Source: Cucumis sativus
Lineage: Eukaryota; Streptophyta; Magnoliopsida; Cucurbitales; Cucurbitaceae
Assembly: GCF_000004075.3 (NCBI RefSeq)
Contig: NC_026655.2
Coordinates: 2,604,001 to 2,668,000, forward strand
Reading direction: 5' to 3'
Length of the DNA: 64,000 nt
This document shows, in pieces, positions 1 through 13,600 of this stretch. Position 1 is the first letter of the stretch, and each line of letters starts with the position of its first letter. The notes beneath the pieces are model-generated. The model saw nothing but the letters and a program-made list of their open reading frames with translations. It did no database searches and was not told the DNA's origin. The position numbers and the translations under genes were made by a program.

Positions 1-649
1 CTATGTTTCAATTGGAAAGGAAAATGAAAATTATCTTATTACTGCTTGTAATAAGATTGCCAGGATTTTACGAACAATATCTGTTCTATAGGGTTACGTG
101 TATGATTGTAATATTATCTACAGTACTCTTCCTTTCTAATTGAAATATCTCAATGAAAGTAGGCATTTTAATTGATGAGATTGATGTTATAACTAAGAAT
201 GATAATCATACAAGAGTATTCTTACTTTTGAGTCTTGTAAGCTTTCTGAAGTGGCAGTAATTGCATTTTGTTGGTTTTCTAAAGAGAACTTTATAGAGGA
301 TTCATCGAACCATCAAGAATGAACCTTGTAGAAAACAAGATATTTCAGAAAATTATCACAAACCATCTTTATTCGCAAGGGAAATATTCTAAGCCCCATG
401 CTCTTCTGTTCTATTACAACTTACTCTCTTATTAAGCATTGAATTTAGATAAAATTTTACGTAATTTCCCTTGAGCTTTCATTGGGTAAGATAGAATGAT
501 TTCCAAACACATGAAAACGGAAAACCAACTTCGAATCAGTGAAAATGCGGCTTTTGTAATCATTTCCAAATTTGTTGATTTTCAAAGGCAAAGAACTTCA
601 CATCAAGAGACTAATCAAAGAGCTCCTACACCAAAGAAAAACTTTAGTT
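1..649. other. 3' flank of MATE gene 1; no gene seen
   Basis: AT-rich sequence downstream of the first MATE gene, which is read on the minus strand, so positions from about 480 to 649 probably hold its 3' UTR. That part resembles the equivalent flanks of the other MATE copies near 5858 and 10478. A weak inverted repeat, roughly 20 bases per arm, joins positions 5-25 and 127-146. I see no coding potential. Confidence 0.6.
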
Positions 650-3600
650 TCATGAGATGGCATTCACTGGAATCACTGCATCGTACACTCGTTCTGTAGC
701 CTTTTTTGCCTGAAACATTGGATGAATGCATAATCAGAAACATCAAATTTCTCAAGAATGAAAGAAAGTTGAGATTTGAGTTTAAAGTTGTACTTCTTGG
801 TCCCAGTTAGTGCGAATGGTAATGATAGCAAGAGAAAGTGTTTGGACAGCAAGTGCACAGATGATGCCTAACCACAGCCCCTATGAAGGAATGTTTTCGA
901 GAGAGGTTAAAAACTGGATCAGCAGTAGTTGTAGGAAGTGAAGTAAACCGGTGAGAATGGAGAATGGAGATAACTGTTATTATCATTTTTACCTTTCCAC
1001 CAACATGGAAGACAAAAGCAAGCAACACTGCAGATGGGATTCCCACGAGATAATATGATCCAAGATTGACATATGCACCAATTTTCTGCCAACCACATCC
1101 TCTAGCAATGCCTGCATTTTATTTAAGCATTATACAAAATACCATTACCTTACTTTGGGTAAGTAGAATGTGTCTTGTTAGATCATCAAGTTATCTGTAA
1201 CTGTATAAATGTAATCCCAAGTCTAATATTAACTAAAACAAAGAACAAAGATCGACACAGCTTAAGTAGAATGTGTCTGGTTAGATCATCAAGGTTTACC
1301 TAAAAAGTTTAAAACTCTGTAAAGAAATTGCTGGTGGGGTTTCTGCTAGAAAATAGAGTTTCGAAAAGATGATGTTTGATTTCTTGGGAGCAAAATCGAC
1401 ACAGCTTTTTCGAGAATTCCTCTTGCCTTACCATTTCATGTCTTAGTAACCAACTAGAAACTAGAAAGTGTAGATAACTTGGTTCGGAAATATCAAAACC
1501 ACAACAAGCTAGTCATTGGTAAAAAAGATAACACTGTGAAGTTTAAACTATGATGTTCATTGGCACATGGTAATAAATTCAGACTGTAATATTCCCCAAT
1601 CAATGAATTCAAATATGTCATGAGTTTTTATGTGTTATCCAGTTGGATTACTGATAATACATGGAAGCTATGGGATTAGCGTAAATGCATGCAAGTTGCT
1701 TCAAGTAATCATGAATATCACTGAAACGAGAACTAACTATAGCAAGAGAATTCAATCTTCGAATAAGAACTCAGCCTCCGATAACCAAATGCTAGCAGAA
1801 GGCAGTCTAACTCATAATCATTGGAATCCACCTCTACAATTTTTGATTCAAGACTAGCAGGGAGTCGCATGAAATGAAAGATATGTAGAGAAGAAAAATA
1901 TACGATTGTAAAAGAACTACAAAATAAGAACCTGAAAGAACACATTGGAGTCCATCAAGAAAACTGGACACTGCAATTAGAGGAACTACGTTCGCTACAT
2001 ATTCGACCACTTCTTGTTCGTTGCTATAAGCATAACCCCATACATTTCTTACAAGAATCAAGACAGTCGCAAGCAGTAGCCCCTCAATAACGGCTATTGT
2101 CATAACTACATACCCCGCTAGCTTTGCTGCTGCAGGACGACCAGCTCCTAGTTCATTTGAAACTCGAGTGCTTACAAAATAAAGTAGAAACATTGAAATC
2201 TCAAAAGAAATGCAAGGTCCTCAGTTACCCAATTCAGGAAAAATGGAAAAAGACATGAAAATGATCACTTTTAAGTTAATGATAAAGAAAATGGAGATTC
2301 TTATGAAAGACAGTCGCAAATTTACCTAGCAGCAGCACTCAGACCCATTGGGATCATCCAAACGGTTAAATCTGTATTAAGGCTGGTAAACAAATGTGAT
2401 GGCAAAGCTAGAGGTGGTTAAATAAAAGAAGAAAACAAGCTTGCTCCTGAAAAACTGATGTATCTAGTTCATACCTAATAGAAAGCACTGATGTCTCTAG
2501 TTTCGGATTTGGTAGAAGTCCAGACAGAAGAACCACCATTTCAAATGACCACAATTCCAGGCTGTTGAAAATCTTTTCGAACATTTTTAGAGAAACTCCA
2601 TCTTTGTGATCATGATAAAAGGGAGAAACAATAGAAATGAGAATTACCAAACCATGACAGTTGAAGGGATTGCAAGTTTAAGAAAATAAGGGATGTTGTG
2701 AAAAGCCAGCCTTGAAAAGCCAGTCCAAGTCTTCGAACTTGAAGAAGAAAACTTAACATAAAGTATCAATATCAATGCATTGATCCAATAAGAAATAGAG
2801 TTTGCCACAGCAGCTCCTCGAGTTCCAAGTCCAACTTTGAATACCATAAGCCAACAGAGGGTGATGTGAGACAAAGCTGATATTCCAGAACTCATCATCA
2901 TAGGGAAAACAACGTTTTGGGTCTGTAAAAATCTGTACAGACATTGAACAAGACCATGTGCAAAAAGGCATGGTATCAAGCATTTAGCATATTTCCCAGC
3001 TTCAGCTGAAATTTGAGCATCTTGGCCAAGTAACTTCAGGATTTCCCCTGTGTTAGCCCAAATGACTGCAAGGGGAATGCTCACAAGTGAAAGAACAAAC
3101 ATAGCTCTCTGCAAATGAATTCCCAGCATATGATACTGCTTTGCTCCATAGGATTGACCACAAAATGTATCCAAAGCACTAGCCATCCCCAACTATACAT
3201 ATATTCAAATTAACACCATTTGTGGTAAGATGATTAGCCTTAAAAACAAAGTGCACCATCCTAAATTAAACCATGAACGATTGAGTATCAATATCTGTTA
3301 TATACTCATCATGGATAGAAAATAAAAATTGTGGAATTCAAAACCAATACCACACAGCCTCTTTGTTCGCTTATGACCCAAAAATTGTTAATCAGAAATA
3401 ATTGTCTTCTAAAATAAGGCAGATAAACTTGTGAACGTACCCCTCCAGAAAAAGTTCCAAGGCATAAAATTTAAGTACACAAGTCACCATTAACATTCAA
3501 AATCCAATGGTTCAATCACCCCAATCTACAATAAAGAAACAGCAAGAAGATGTAATTTTTCGAAGAAATAAACAGAAACCCAACTCACCAAGACGGTGAA

Positions 3601-3885
3601 ACCAGTCACCGATGTAAAAGAAACAGCCATGGAAGCACCGGAGAGAGGCAATTCGCCGAGATGACCCACAAACATGATGGAAATCATCTGCAAACAGTAT
3701 TGAAGAAGACTGACCAATATTAGAGGCCCTGCTAGCCATAATTGCTTCTTAACTTCCTCAGCTATCAGCTTCCTTCTGATATTCTCATAATCTATTTGTC
3801 TCTCGTCTTTGGAATTCACTTCATCTTCAGATTTGTGAATAAGGGGTGAGTTAAATGACGAGTTTTGATATTCTTCCTCCATCAT
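650..3885 (-). CDS. MATE transporter, DETOXIFICATION 16-like, copy 1
   Basis: A 496-residue multidrug and toxic compound extrusion transporter. The family moves organic cations, flavonoids and other secondary metabolites out of the cytosol in exchange for H+ or Na+, at the plasma membrane or tonoplast. Eight exons on the minus strand: 3589-3885, 2648-3192, 2475-2561, 2326-2382, 1932-2170, 993-1111, 794-880, 650-709; all junctions are GT-AG and the frame holds throughout. Family landmarks are [17 protein letters not shown] near residue 45, [25 protein letters not shown] at the start of exon 2, and [16 protein letters not shown] in exon 5; the end is [11 protein letters not shown]. About twelve membrane segments and two MatE domains are expected. 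Two ATGs sit side by side at 3885 and 3882. It is the most diverged of the four copies: exon 2 starts with Leu where the others have Met. The substrate cannot be read from sequence. Confidence 0.95.
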
Positions 3886-6043
3886 TTCTCTCTGCTCACA
3901 GACAAGGAGAGAGCAGAGGAGGTGAATATGAAGATGAAGATGATGGCTCCATATAAATATAAATTATATATAAACTATGACCATATGTAATTCAAAATTT
4001 ACATTCAAATCCGGTGTTCGGGATTGAATTGAAATATTAAGTTCATTATGGTTTGGTATTCATCTTCTTCACAATTCATAATCTCATTTTTTTTATTCGT
4101 TCCTCCATTCAGCAATGGTGATAACATTCAAACTCCCAAACTGCCTCTTAAATAAATCCGATGTTTGAATAAATGTAATCTTATATCAGACTTTAGTATA
4201 GCTTTTGATGCCTTTTCTATAAGCTAAGTTTTTCTTCCAAGTCTTCTTGTAAACTCATTTCTTCCAAGTCTTCTCTTAAATTATTAAACTCACCTCTATT
4301 TGTAGAGAGTTTACTAGAGGCTCTAACGTCGGCTTCACTTTGTTATTTTTTGGGTTCATCATTTGGATTTGTGGTTTGACAACAAACAGTAGATATGCTT
4401 TAACAAATCGTTATATAAATTCTATTCCAAGAAGAGACATATTTATATCATATCTCTTCATCAAATTTGTTAAATTATAAAAGAAAATGTTCATCAACTG
4501 TGTGGTTTGTGTCAAAAATACTCTTAAACTTTCAAAAGTTAAAAAAAGACGTTCTTAAACTTTAAAAAAAATGTCCAAAAATATCTTTTACGGTAGTTTT
4601 GGATGGAAACGTTCATGTTTTGTTTCAAAAATATTTCTAAACTATTAAAAAAAATTTATAACTATCCTTAAGTTTAGAAAAATGAAAAAAAAAAATACTC
4701 ATTCATCCAAACCCTACACCAAATTTCTTCGTTCGATCTCGACAGAAGAGATAATTGATATTTTCATTGAATAGTAGAAAAATCCACCAATCACACAAAA
4801 AAAAGACTTAAATATAAGTAATAGACATATTTATTTATTTGAAAATAATAACATATTTATTTGAAAATAATAACATATTTATTTACTAATATTTTTTTTT
4901 GTTTCAATAATTTTCCAGAAATATCTATCGAAATCAACATTTATGTAAAATTAACATTTCGAGATATCCATCAACATCAATGTTTTAAACTTTGATTAAA
5001 ATATAAAATTCCACAAAATCTCACGAAATTAAGAAGAAAAAAAACAAATTCTCCCAAAAACATACTAAAACAATAACTAGTCAAATAAAAAAGAATCTCA
5101 CAACATTTGATCTATTCGACTATGTGTTAATAGTCTAATACATGTTTTCATTTGGTAGTTAACATTATGCTAATTATAATAATAACATTGAGATTTGTGA
5201 TGTTCATAATCTTATCATTTTATGTTAATAATCAAATAAATTTAAAATTTTGGTTTTAGCATTGAATTTTGGTTTATTTTGGCGGTCGAGAAAATCAACC
5301 TAAAATTTGGATCAATTATAGTATTTTTTTAAAATAAAACTTATTTTTAAGTTTAATGTTATTTATGAAAATTTTCAATAGTTCAAGTGTATTTTTTAAA
5401 TAAAACTTTAACTATTTCTATCTAAAATCAACTGTAATGATATTTTATAACAATTTTTTAAAGTTTAAGGACATTTTTAAAAATTTTGAAAGTTTAAATG
5501 TATTTTTGATACAAACTACAAATTCATGAATAATTTTTTTTTAAAATTTTTGTAATTTAGCTTTACGGACAAACTTCTTCATTTATAAAATGATACAACT
5601 TTATGTTACCGATCACTATCATTTATTTCAACAACCTTTTCCCAAGAAACAAACAGAAAACGAAGTGAATTAACAAGCTCAAAAGAGGCCTGAACAGTAT
5701 AATAATCATCACCAATGTATATCCCTAAAGAGAAACAAGAACAAGACTCAAAAATTCAATATTTTTCTTCTTTTATATATATACTCTCCACCTTTATTTT
5801 GCAATGCTTATGTTTGAGATGTTCATTCAATATAGAGAGCAAAGAATAATACAAATGAAATATTGAATGATTTCTAAACACAATAATGGAAACTAAGATA
5901 TCATTTATTTGTGTAAGAGCCCATGTTATTGATAAAAAATGAACCTTTCAAGCTTGGCTTACACAATTTATTGATTTTGAAAAGAAAGCAAGAGCTCAAT
6001 CGTGTCAATCACAAAGCCCCTTCACCAAAAAATTACTGTAGTT
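3886..6043. other. MATE 1/2 spacer; no gene seen
   Basis: AT-rich intergenic DNA. It holds the promoter side of MATE copy 1 and the 3' side of copy 2, and a roughly 1-kb element with long inverted ends, listed separately. No coding sequence. Confidence 0.6.
4490..5530. mobile_element. Element with ~200-bp inverted ends (MULE-like or foldback)
   Basis: The left end reads TTCATCAACTGTGTGGTTTG and the reverse complement of the right end reads TTCATGAATTTGTAGTTTG. The two arms stay alignable, at about three quarters identity by eye, for around 200 bases (4490-4685 against 5330-5530). Both arms share the run CAAAAATAC followed by TTAAACTTTCAAAA. The roughly 640-bp core has no long reading frame, so this is non-autonomous. 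Long inverted ends suggest a Mutator-like or foldback element. I could not identify a target-site duplication, so the family is uncertain and the divergence implies an old insertion. Confidence 0.55.
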
Positions 6044-8883
6044 TCATGAGACAACGTTACTTGGAATTGTTGTGTCGTATACTCGTTCTGTAGCTTTCTT
6101 TGCCTGAATAGCAGAAAATGAATGCATTAGAAACTTCAACAAGTTTAGGGAATAAAGCAAAGTTGAGATTTGAGTTATGAGTTGTACTTCTTGGTCCCAG
6201 TTGGTGCGGATGGTAATGATACCAAGAGAAGATGCTTGGACTATGAGTGCAGACATGATGCCAAACCACAGCCCCTATTAAGGATCATTTACAATAGGTC
6301 AGAAATTGGGTCTTGGAATGAAAGGGCATTGAACTAGAATGAAAATATGAATTGTCACATCATTTCATGTCTCAATTTTCATTTGAAATTTTTTAATTAT
6401 TTATACTCCAAGGATAGTTATAAGATCATATAAAAGATGATAAGGGTAATATTACAAATTTTGAAAGAATAAAGTACTTATAAACGAAGGGTCAAGTTTC
6501 TGAGCATTTTGTATAATTTAGTCTAAGAATAAAAGTACCTGTCCACCGACGTGAAAAACAAAAGCAAGCAGAATTCCAAATGGAACTCCCGCGATATAAT
6601 ATGATCCAAGATTGACATATGCACCTATCTTTTGCCACCCGCACCCTCTAGCAATGCCTGCATTGAGTATATGCGAAAGACAAGTTAAGTAAAATGTGCT
6701 TGGTTACACCGCAAGGGTTAAAAAGCTTAATGCAGGCACCAAGTCAAGTTATAATATAGGGTAGACATGTAAACCCAAGTCTAATATTAACACAAAGAAG
6801 AGGTTTTAGTAATAAACATGACCAAGAGAGAGATTAAATTCATTTGGCTACATATCTATTTACCAATATATGCAGTAAAAAGTCTGATATCCTGACAATA
6901 CTCAGTTAATTTTTTTATGATCCAAGTACTTGACACAAGTGGTACTTTTAATTTGTCTATGTTTTTATGGGAATGCACATCTTACTGCCTGAACAGAAAA
7001 TGTCATCTAGACAACTTGGATGTAGCATGTGGAACAGATATCGATGGTAGAGACTAATCACAATCATTTAATTCCACCTCTACAAATTTCATTCCAAGGC
7101 TAGATGAAGTCAAATGAAATAAAACATATGAAGTGGAAAAAATATATATATAATTGTAGCATATGATAGAATGATAACCTGAAAGTACACATTGAAGACC
7201 TGAGAAAAATTCAGAAACTGCAACTATAGGAAGCATCTTTGCTAAATATTCAACCACTTCTTGTTCGTTGCTAAAAGCGTAGCCCCAAACATCACGTATA
7301 AGAATGAAGAAAGTTCCAACAACCACCCCATGAATAGTTACCATTGTCATTACTACGCACCCAGCTAGCTTCGCTGCTGCAGGATGGCCGGCTCCTAGTT
7401 CGTTTGAGACTCGCGTACTAAAAGAATGAAATACAAACAAAGAAATCTCAGTTACACTGGTCATCTATCCATTTTTTTTAACAAATGACAAATGCGAAGT
7501 TTTTAGTTTTCAAATTCAGGAGAGATAGAAGAACATGTGAAAGTGATCGTATATAAGTTCTTTGTAGAGAGTCAGGGACAATAGTGATTCTACTGAGAAG
7601 TTGTCTGAAATTTACCTTCCTACACCACTCATGCCAAATGAGATATTCCAAATTATTGCAGCTGTATTAAGGCTGGTAAAGAATATGTGTAAGTGAAGTT
7701 AGAGGTGGCTAGATATGAAGAAAAAAGAACTGATGTCTCTCTGTTATTTACCTTATTGAAAGTACTGATGTCTCTAATTTTGGATTTGGTAGAAGCCCAG
7801 ATAAGAGAACGGTCAACTCAAATGACCACATTTCCAAGCTGTTGAGAGCATTTTGTTGAACATTATGTGACAAATTAATACATCTTCATGATGATGATAA
7901 AAAGGAGTAATAGTAAAAAGAGAATTACCAAACCATGCAAGCTGAAGGAATTGCGAGTCTAATATAAGTTGGGATGTTTTGAAAAGCCTTCACTGAAAAG
8001 CCTGTCCAAGACTTGGAACATGAAGAAGAGAACTTAACATAAAGCATAGTCATCAACACATTGAGCGAATAAGAGATGGAGCTAGCGATAGCCGCTCCTC
8101 GAATTCCGAGTCCTACTTTATATATAAAAATCCAACAAATGAGGATGTGAAGCAAAACTACGGTTGCAGAACACATCACCATTGGTAAAACAATGTTTTG
8201 GGTCTGTAAGAACCTGTTCAAACATTGAAGTAAACCATACGCAAAAAGAGTTGGAATCATGCATATGGCATATTTCCCAGCTTCAGCTGCAATTTCATGA
8301 TCTTGGCCAAGTAATTTCAGAATCCCTCCTGTATTAGCCCAAATAACTGCAAGAGGGACGCTCACAAGTAAAAGAACAACCATAGCTCTCTGCATATGAA
8401 TTCCCAGCATATGATACTGCTTTGCTCCATAAGATTGACCACAAAATGTATCCAAAGCACTAGCCATCCCCATCTATACATATATTCAAAATAACAAAAA
8501 GTGAATCATTTAAAATATCCCCGTGTAAATGAATATTGAGCAATACAACGAGTTTTTCACGAGAAACAAACAGAAACCCAACTCACCAATAAGCTGAAAC
8601 CAGTGACTGTTGCGAAAGAAGTGGCCATAGAAGCACCAGAGAGAGGCAATTCGCCGAGATGACCAACGAACATGACGGAAATCATCTGCAAAGAATATTG
8701 TAATAGACTAACCAATATTAAAGGCCCAGCTAGCCATAACTGCCTCTTTAATTCCTCCGCTACTTGTTGCCTTCTACGAATTCTATCACTTGATCGTATC
8801 ACCCCATTAGAAGAAACCAACCCATCTTCAGAAATGTGAAGAAGGGGCGAGTTCAATGACGAACCGGCACCTTTCTCCACCAT
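6044..8883 (-). CDS. MATE transporter, DETOXIFICATION 16-like, copy 2
   Basis: A 496-residue MATE efflux carrier in eight exons: 8587-8883, 7929-8473, 7752-7838, 7616-7672, 7179-7417, 6539-6657, 6188-6274, 6044-6103. Exon lengths are identical to those of copies 1 and 4. I chose the ATG at 8883 ([15 protein letters not shown]) because copy 4 begins the same way; the frame stays open upstream of it but without another convincing ATG. Motifs are [47 protein letters not shown] and [13 protein letters not shown]. The very hydrophobic exon 2 holds several membrane segments. It is closest to copy 4: the 182-residue exon 2 proteins differ at about a dozen sites and the introns are nearly alignable base for base. 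Intron 5 is short (521 bp) and serves as the empty-site reference for insertions in copies 3 and 4. Confidence 0.95.
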
Positions 8884-9417
8884 TTCTCTGCTTGCGGAGA
8901 AGGACAAAGAAGGAGGCCGGAACGATACTTATAAACATGTGAACGAATGACAGAGGTGGAAATTTTGGTGACGCCTTTCTACATTATTATAATAATCATT
9001 GCCTTTTATGTATTCTTTCTAAAAAAATTGATTGGTTATTATTTAATTGTCGTTTTGTAAATATTTTCAATGTTAAAATCCAACTCTCCTCTTATAGTTC
9101 ATAAGTTCATTAATATATTTATATCCATAAACCATCCTATATTTCTAAAATGCACAAAGTTTATAAAATTTGTTTAGATCAATAATTAACTTCACTCTAA
9201 AACTAAATTAGGAATATAATTATTAGCATTTCTATTATATTAATCTAAAACTAAGTTCGAGGATCCAATTTTAATCTAATCTGAATATTGTTGAAGACTT
9301 AATATTTAAATTTAAAAGTTTAAAAGTATAATTGCGACTATCGACTTTATCAGTGATTTTTTCAATTCGAAAGCACAAAACTAAAATTCGAAATTTAAAG
9401 TAAAAGATATGAAATGT

Positions 9418-9780
9418 AAAGCTTTTAGTAGATAATATTCATCTTAATCTTAGTTGACATTTTTAGCATTAATTTTTTTAAAAAATCTTTATTATTCTTT
9501 CCCTTTTTGTTTCTTCCATTCTCTCTTCACTTCTTTCACTTCTTCAACATTCTTACTCATTTTAGCAATGACAATTATTTATAAAAATATTGAAGAAAAA
9601 GATATGTACAATAAAAATAGAGTTGTAAAGATACCCTAAAGATCAAATTTTAAAGAAATGTTGATGGAAATTTCTCATAAAAAATTATAAAGTTCAAAAT
9701 TCAACAAAAGAATATTTACATCAATCAATAAGTACTTTACACTTTTATTTATAGATTAGTAATAATGGAAAGGTTCATAA
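9418..9780. repeat. Duplicated spacer block, copy A
   Basis: This stretch aligns by eye with 17398-17810. Both have a TTTTAGT-GATA-ATATTCATC start and AATCTTAGTTGA. Further on both share GATCAA, AAAATTCAACAAAAGAATAT and then ACACTTTTATTTATAGATTA in the same order. A third, weaker copy lies at 23080-23290. It looks like flanking DNA carried along when the MATE genes were duplicated. Confidence 0.65.
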
Positions 9781-10051
9781 GTTGATAACCATAAAAAGTA
9801 TATATATAAAGTTTTAAGTCAATTTTTAATATTTTAAAAACAACACATTAATTAATCGGTCTAAATGCAGACTTATAAAGTACTTAACGTTTTAAACATT
9901 TGCTGTAATATTCTTTTTTTCCTTTTACTTCTATTATTTTTTTAAAAAATAAATAAAAGTATTCTAACTTTTTTCTAAAAAATAAAATACTTTCATGGAA
10001 AAGTTAAAAAAATTGCAATTGATGACCATTTTATGAATAATAATTAAGGAG

Positions 10052-10224
10052 ATAACAACATTTTAAAAAAATTGCAAATATAGCAAATCTATCACGGATA
10101 GACTTCGTATGATTTATTGATGATAGACCAATATTTGCAACATGATCTATCGGTGATAGATTTATATCATTGATAGAATTTGACAATTTTTGCTATATTT
10201 ACAAACTTTTTAAAATGTTGTTAT
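10052..10224. mobile_element. 173-bp MITE, TGATAGA family
   Basis: Perfect 18-base terminal inverted repeats (ATAACAACATTTTAAAAA and its complement), extending imperfectly through AAATATAGCAAA. The core contains inverted TCTATCA and TGATAGA words that could fold further. A 172-bp relative with matching ends lies at 48529-48700. No coding capacity. A TA dinucleotide at each end could be the target duplication, but the superfamily is not certain. Confidence 0.75.
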
Positions 10225-10642
10225 ATACTTACTTATTTTGAATCTAATTGCTAAATTTGTAACTATCACGGATGATAATGATCTGACCAATATTTACCCT
10301 AAGGACATGACCTCCAAATTCTATACTTTTATTTCTCTAATTCTCCACCTTCACTTTTTAATACTTGTGGTACCTGCAATTTTTTACATATGTCCAATAG
10401 CACAACGTATACCACAATCGAAACATAAATTCTAGCTTTCTTTAAACTACGGAGAACTAAATTTGTCGTAATTTAATCTAGATTGAATGATTTTTAAACA
10501 CGTGAAGATTGAGAAAACCCGATCTTCAAGTGAAAGAATCTTCAGCTATCCTTGAACAATAGTCAAGTTGGAAGAAGCTATCAACCTTGGCTTCCAAAAG
10601 TAGAACTCAAAAACAAAGCTCCTCCACCAAGTAACTCAAGTT

Positions 10643-13600
10643 TTATGAGACAACATTTGATGGAATTATTGCATCATAAACACGTTCTGTAGCTATCTTT
10701 GCCTGAATATGAACAAAATGAATGCATTAGAAGCATTAAAGTTAGGGAATAAGTCAAAGTTTAAAGTTTGAGTTATGGAATTGTACTTCTTGGTCCCAGT
10801 TGGTGCGGATGGTAATGGTAGCAAGAGAAAGGACTTGGACAATGAGTGCTAAAATGATGCCAAACCACAGCCCCTATTAAGAGTCATTTACAAAATAGAA
10901 AAAAGATTAGAGTAGAATTACGGTTGGTAAGAGTTGGGTTGGATTATAAAAATGGCTATCAGCTTTGTTGTTTGTGGATTCAGAAGTTGGAATATTATTG
11001 TTAAATCTATAAGTGTTTTAGAATTATCTTTGGAGTAGAGAAGTCCTCTGGAGTTCAAAACAGAAATTATGACTTAGAATGGAGATATGGATAGCCGAAT
11101 CACTTTAGGTCACTCCCACACCATTTCAAGTTCTAATCTTCTTCTGAAATTTTGAAAGATTTCTACTCCTAGAGTGGTTAATGACGTTTATGAGAGGTCA
11201 AAGGGTAACATTACAAGTTTGAATGATGAGACAACGAGTGTTTAGTATAATTCAATTTAAGAATGAATGACATATGATCATCAGGGTTTTTTGTTTTTAC
11301 CTTTCCACCAACGTGCAAAACAAAAGCAAGCAAAACTGCAGATGGAATTCCCACAATATAATATGATCCAAGATTGACATATGCACCAATCTTCTGCCAA
11401 CCACAACCTCTAGCAATGCCTGCATTGTTTTTATGCACATATAAGTAGATATTATAAAATACTTATCATTTTAAGCAAGTAAATATGTGGATGGTTAGGC
11501 CATAAGGGTAGAAGAACAATCCTAGTGCAGACACCAATTCAAATCATAATAGATCTGTAGACATGTAATGCCAAGTCTAACATTTAACTATAAGCATAAT
11601 CAGAGAGAGAGAGTGTTGATGAAAATTTATTTAGATAAAAACTATTATTATTTTATTCAAAGTTGGATTCTCAATTGCTTAGAAAGCAAAGTGAAGCTTC
11701 CCTTAAATACCCATACTTTGGGTTATGGGTTTGGTAGCCCAAGTTTTGGAGAGAGTGAGAAGATAGAAAAATGTGGCTTTGTCAATATCTCTATGCATGC
11801 ACTCTTGTCCGTCCAAGATCAGACGAATAGATTTACTTTTTTTGTTAAAATTAAATTTGAGTTGTTTCTCATAATTACCTTTATGTTTTTGTTAATTAAT
11901 TTTGTGTAGACGGTTGAACCATTTTTTGACTGTTGAATCATTAAGAAATGTTACCAGCTTTCCTGCTCCACTATATATATCTCACCTTGGTTCTCTTTTT
12001 GAGATCATCGAAGTGAATTAAAAAACTGTTCTATCTAATTTCGTTCTCTCCTATTCTATTTCATTCTATTTTGAAATCCGAGCAAGTATCATTAGAGTGT
12101 TGGTTTTTCATTCGGTTCTAGTGCAGCTCCGATCGACAAACATACCTGTTTTATTCTAGGGACGACAAGGCAATTCCAAAGCTGTTTGCACACCAAGAAG
12201 AGCCGCAAAATGTCTTAAACATACTACTAACGAATTTCTATTTTGCAGATTTATTCGTCTGACGTATAGCTCCATCGAAGTGCTACAATATGAGATTGTT
12301 GGAATTCTTTCCTTTTTTCTAGGTTTTTTCTTTGTTAGAATCCTAGAATAATTATGGAAAGATTATGGGAATGTATTCCTTATTTTCCTAAATCTTTTCC
12401 TTTTTTATTCCATTGTGTACTCTATTTATTCTCCCATGTACCTATTGTTTTATTCATTAGAAAATAACAACAACAAACAATCGTGGTTTTTCTCTCGGTA
12501 CTCGGGTTTCCACGTAAATTGGTGTGAACTCGTTGTCTCTCTTTTCAATAGAGATTATTCATTTGACTGCATATCTATTGTAAAAGATGCACTAAAAAGT
12601 CAGTTATCCTGTGAAGACTTGCTGTACATTTTTGTTGATTTTTTATGACCAAAATTTGACAAAAGTGGTACTTGTTGTCTATGTGCTTGTGAGAATGTGA
12701 GAATGCACATCTTACTGCCTAACTAGAAAATGGCATCTAAACCTAAGTTGCCTACTTGTGACATGTAAGGTAAGTTTGTCTGACTAGTTGTGGAAAGGGG
12801 TTAATTATAAACTCTAATGTAAGTTTTTGGTTCAAGTTCTACTTCAATTTTCATTTCAAAGCTAGTTGGAGTCAAATGAAATGAAACATAATAAGAGAAG
12901 AAAAACATATAATTGTAGAATAAGATAAAATGAGAACCTGAAAGCACACATTGAAGTCCATCAAGAAAACTGGAAATTGCAACGATAGGAAGCATGTTTG
13001 CTAAATATTCCACCACTTCTGGTTCACTGCTATAAGCGTAGCCCCAAACATTACGTATAAGAACTAAGATAATTGCAAGCAGTAGTCCTTCAATAGTGGC
13101 CATTGACACAACTACACATCCAGCTAGCTTTGCTGCTGCAGAACGGCCAGCTCCTAGTTCGTTAGAGACTCGCGTGCTAACAAAATGAAACAGAATTAGT
13201 ATATACATATCAGTTATATTTGTATATTTCCATTTTCGTCACATATGCAATGTTTTAGTTTCAAAACTGAGGGAGAGATGGAAGAAGAAGAAGAAATGAA
13301 AGTGGTCTTTTGTAAAGTTCTTGATTAAGACAATGGAGATTGTAATGAGAAATTTGTATGAAATTTACCTTCCAGCGCCACTCATACCAAATGGGATCAT
13401 CCAAAAGATCGTCGCTGTATTAAGACTGGAAAAGAAAATGAGTCAGTGAAGCTAGAGGTGGCTAGGTAAGAAGAAACAAGAAGTGATTTCTGTTATTTAC
13501 CTAATGGAAAGAACTGATGTCTCTAATTTTGGATTTGGTAAAAGTCCAGATAAAAGAACGATCAATTCAAATGACCACATTTCCAAGCTGTTGAGAACAT

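Larger units (their letters stand above)
8884..10642. other. MATE 2/3 spacer; no gene seen
   Basis: Upstream side of copy 2 and downstream side of copy 3. It contains a block at about 9418-9780 that recurs near 17398-17810 and, more weakly, near 23080-23290, plus a 173-bp MITE listed separately. Small open frames at 9454 and 10238 have no domain or homology that I recognise and lie in low-complexity AT-rich DNA. Confidence 0.6.

Noticed and set aside
1-150. Inverted repeat TTTCAATTGGAAAGGAA / TTCCTTTCTAATTGAAA
   Set aside because: Too short and without target duplication or other copies in the window to call a MITE.
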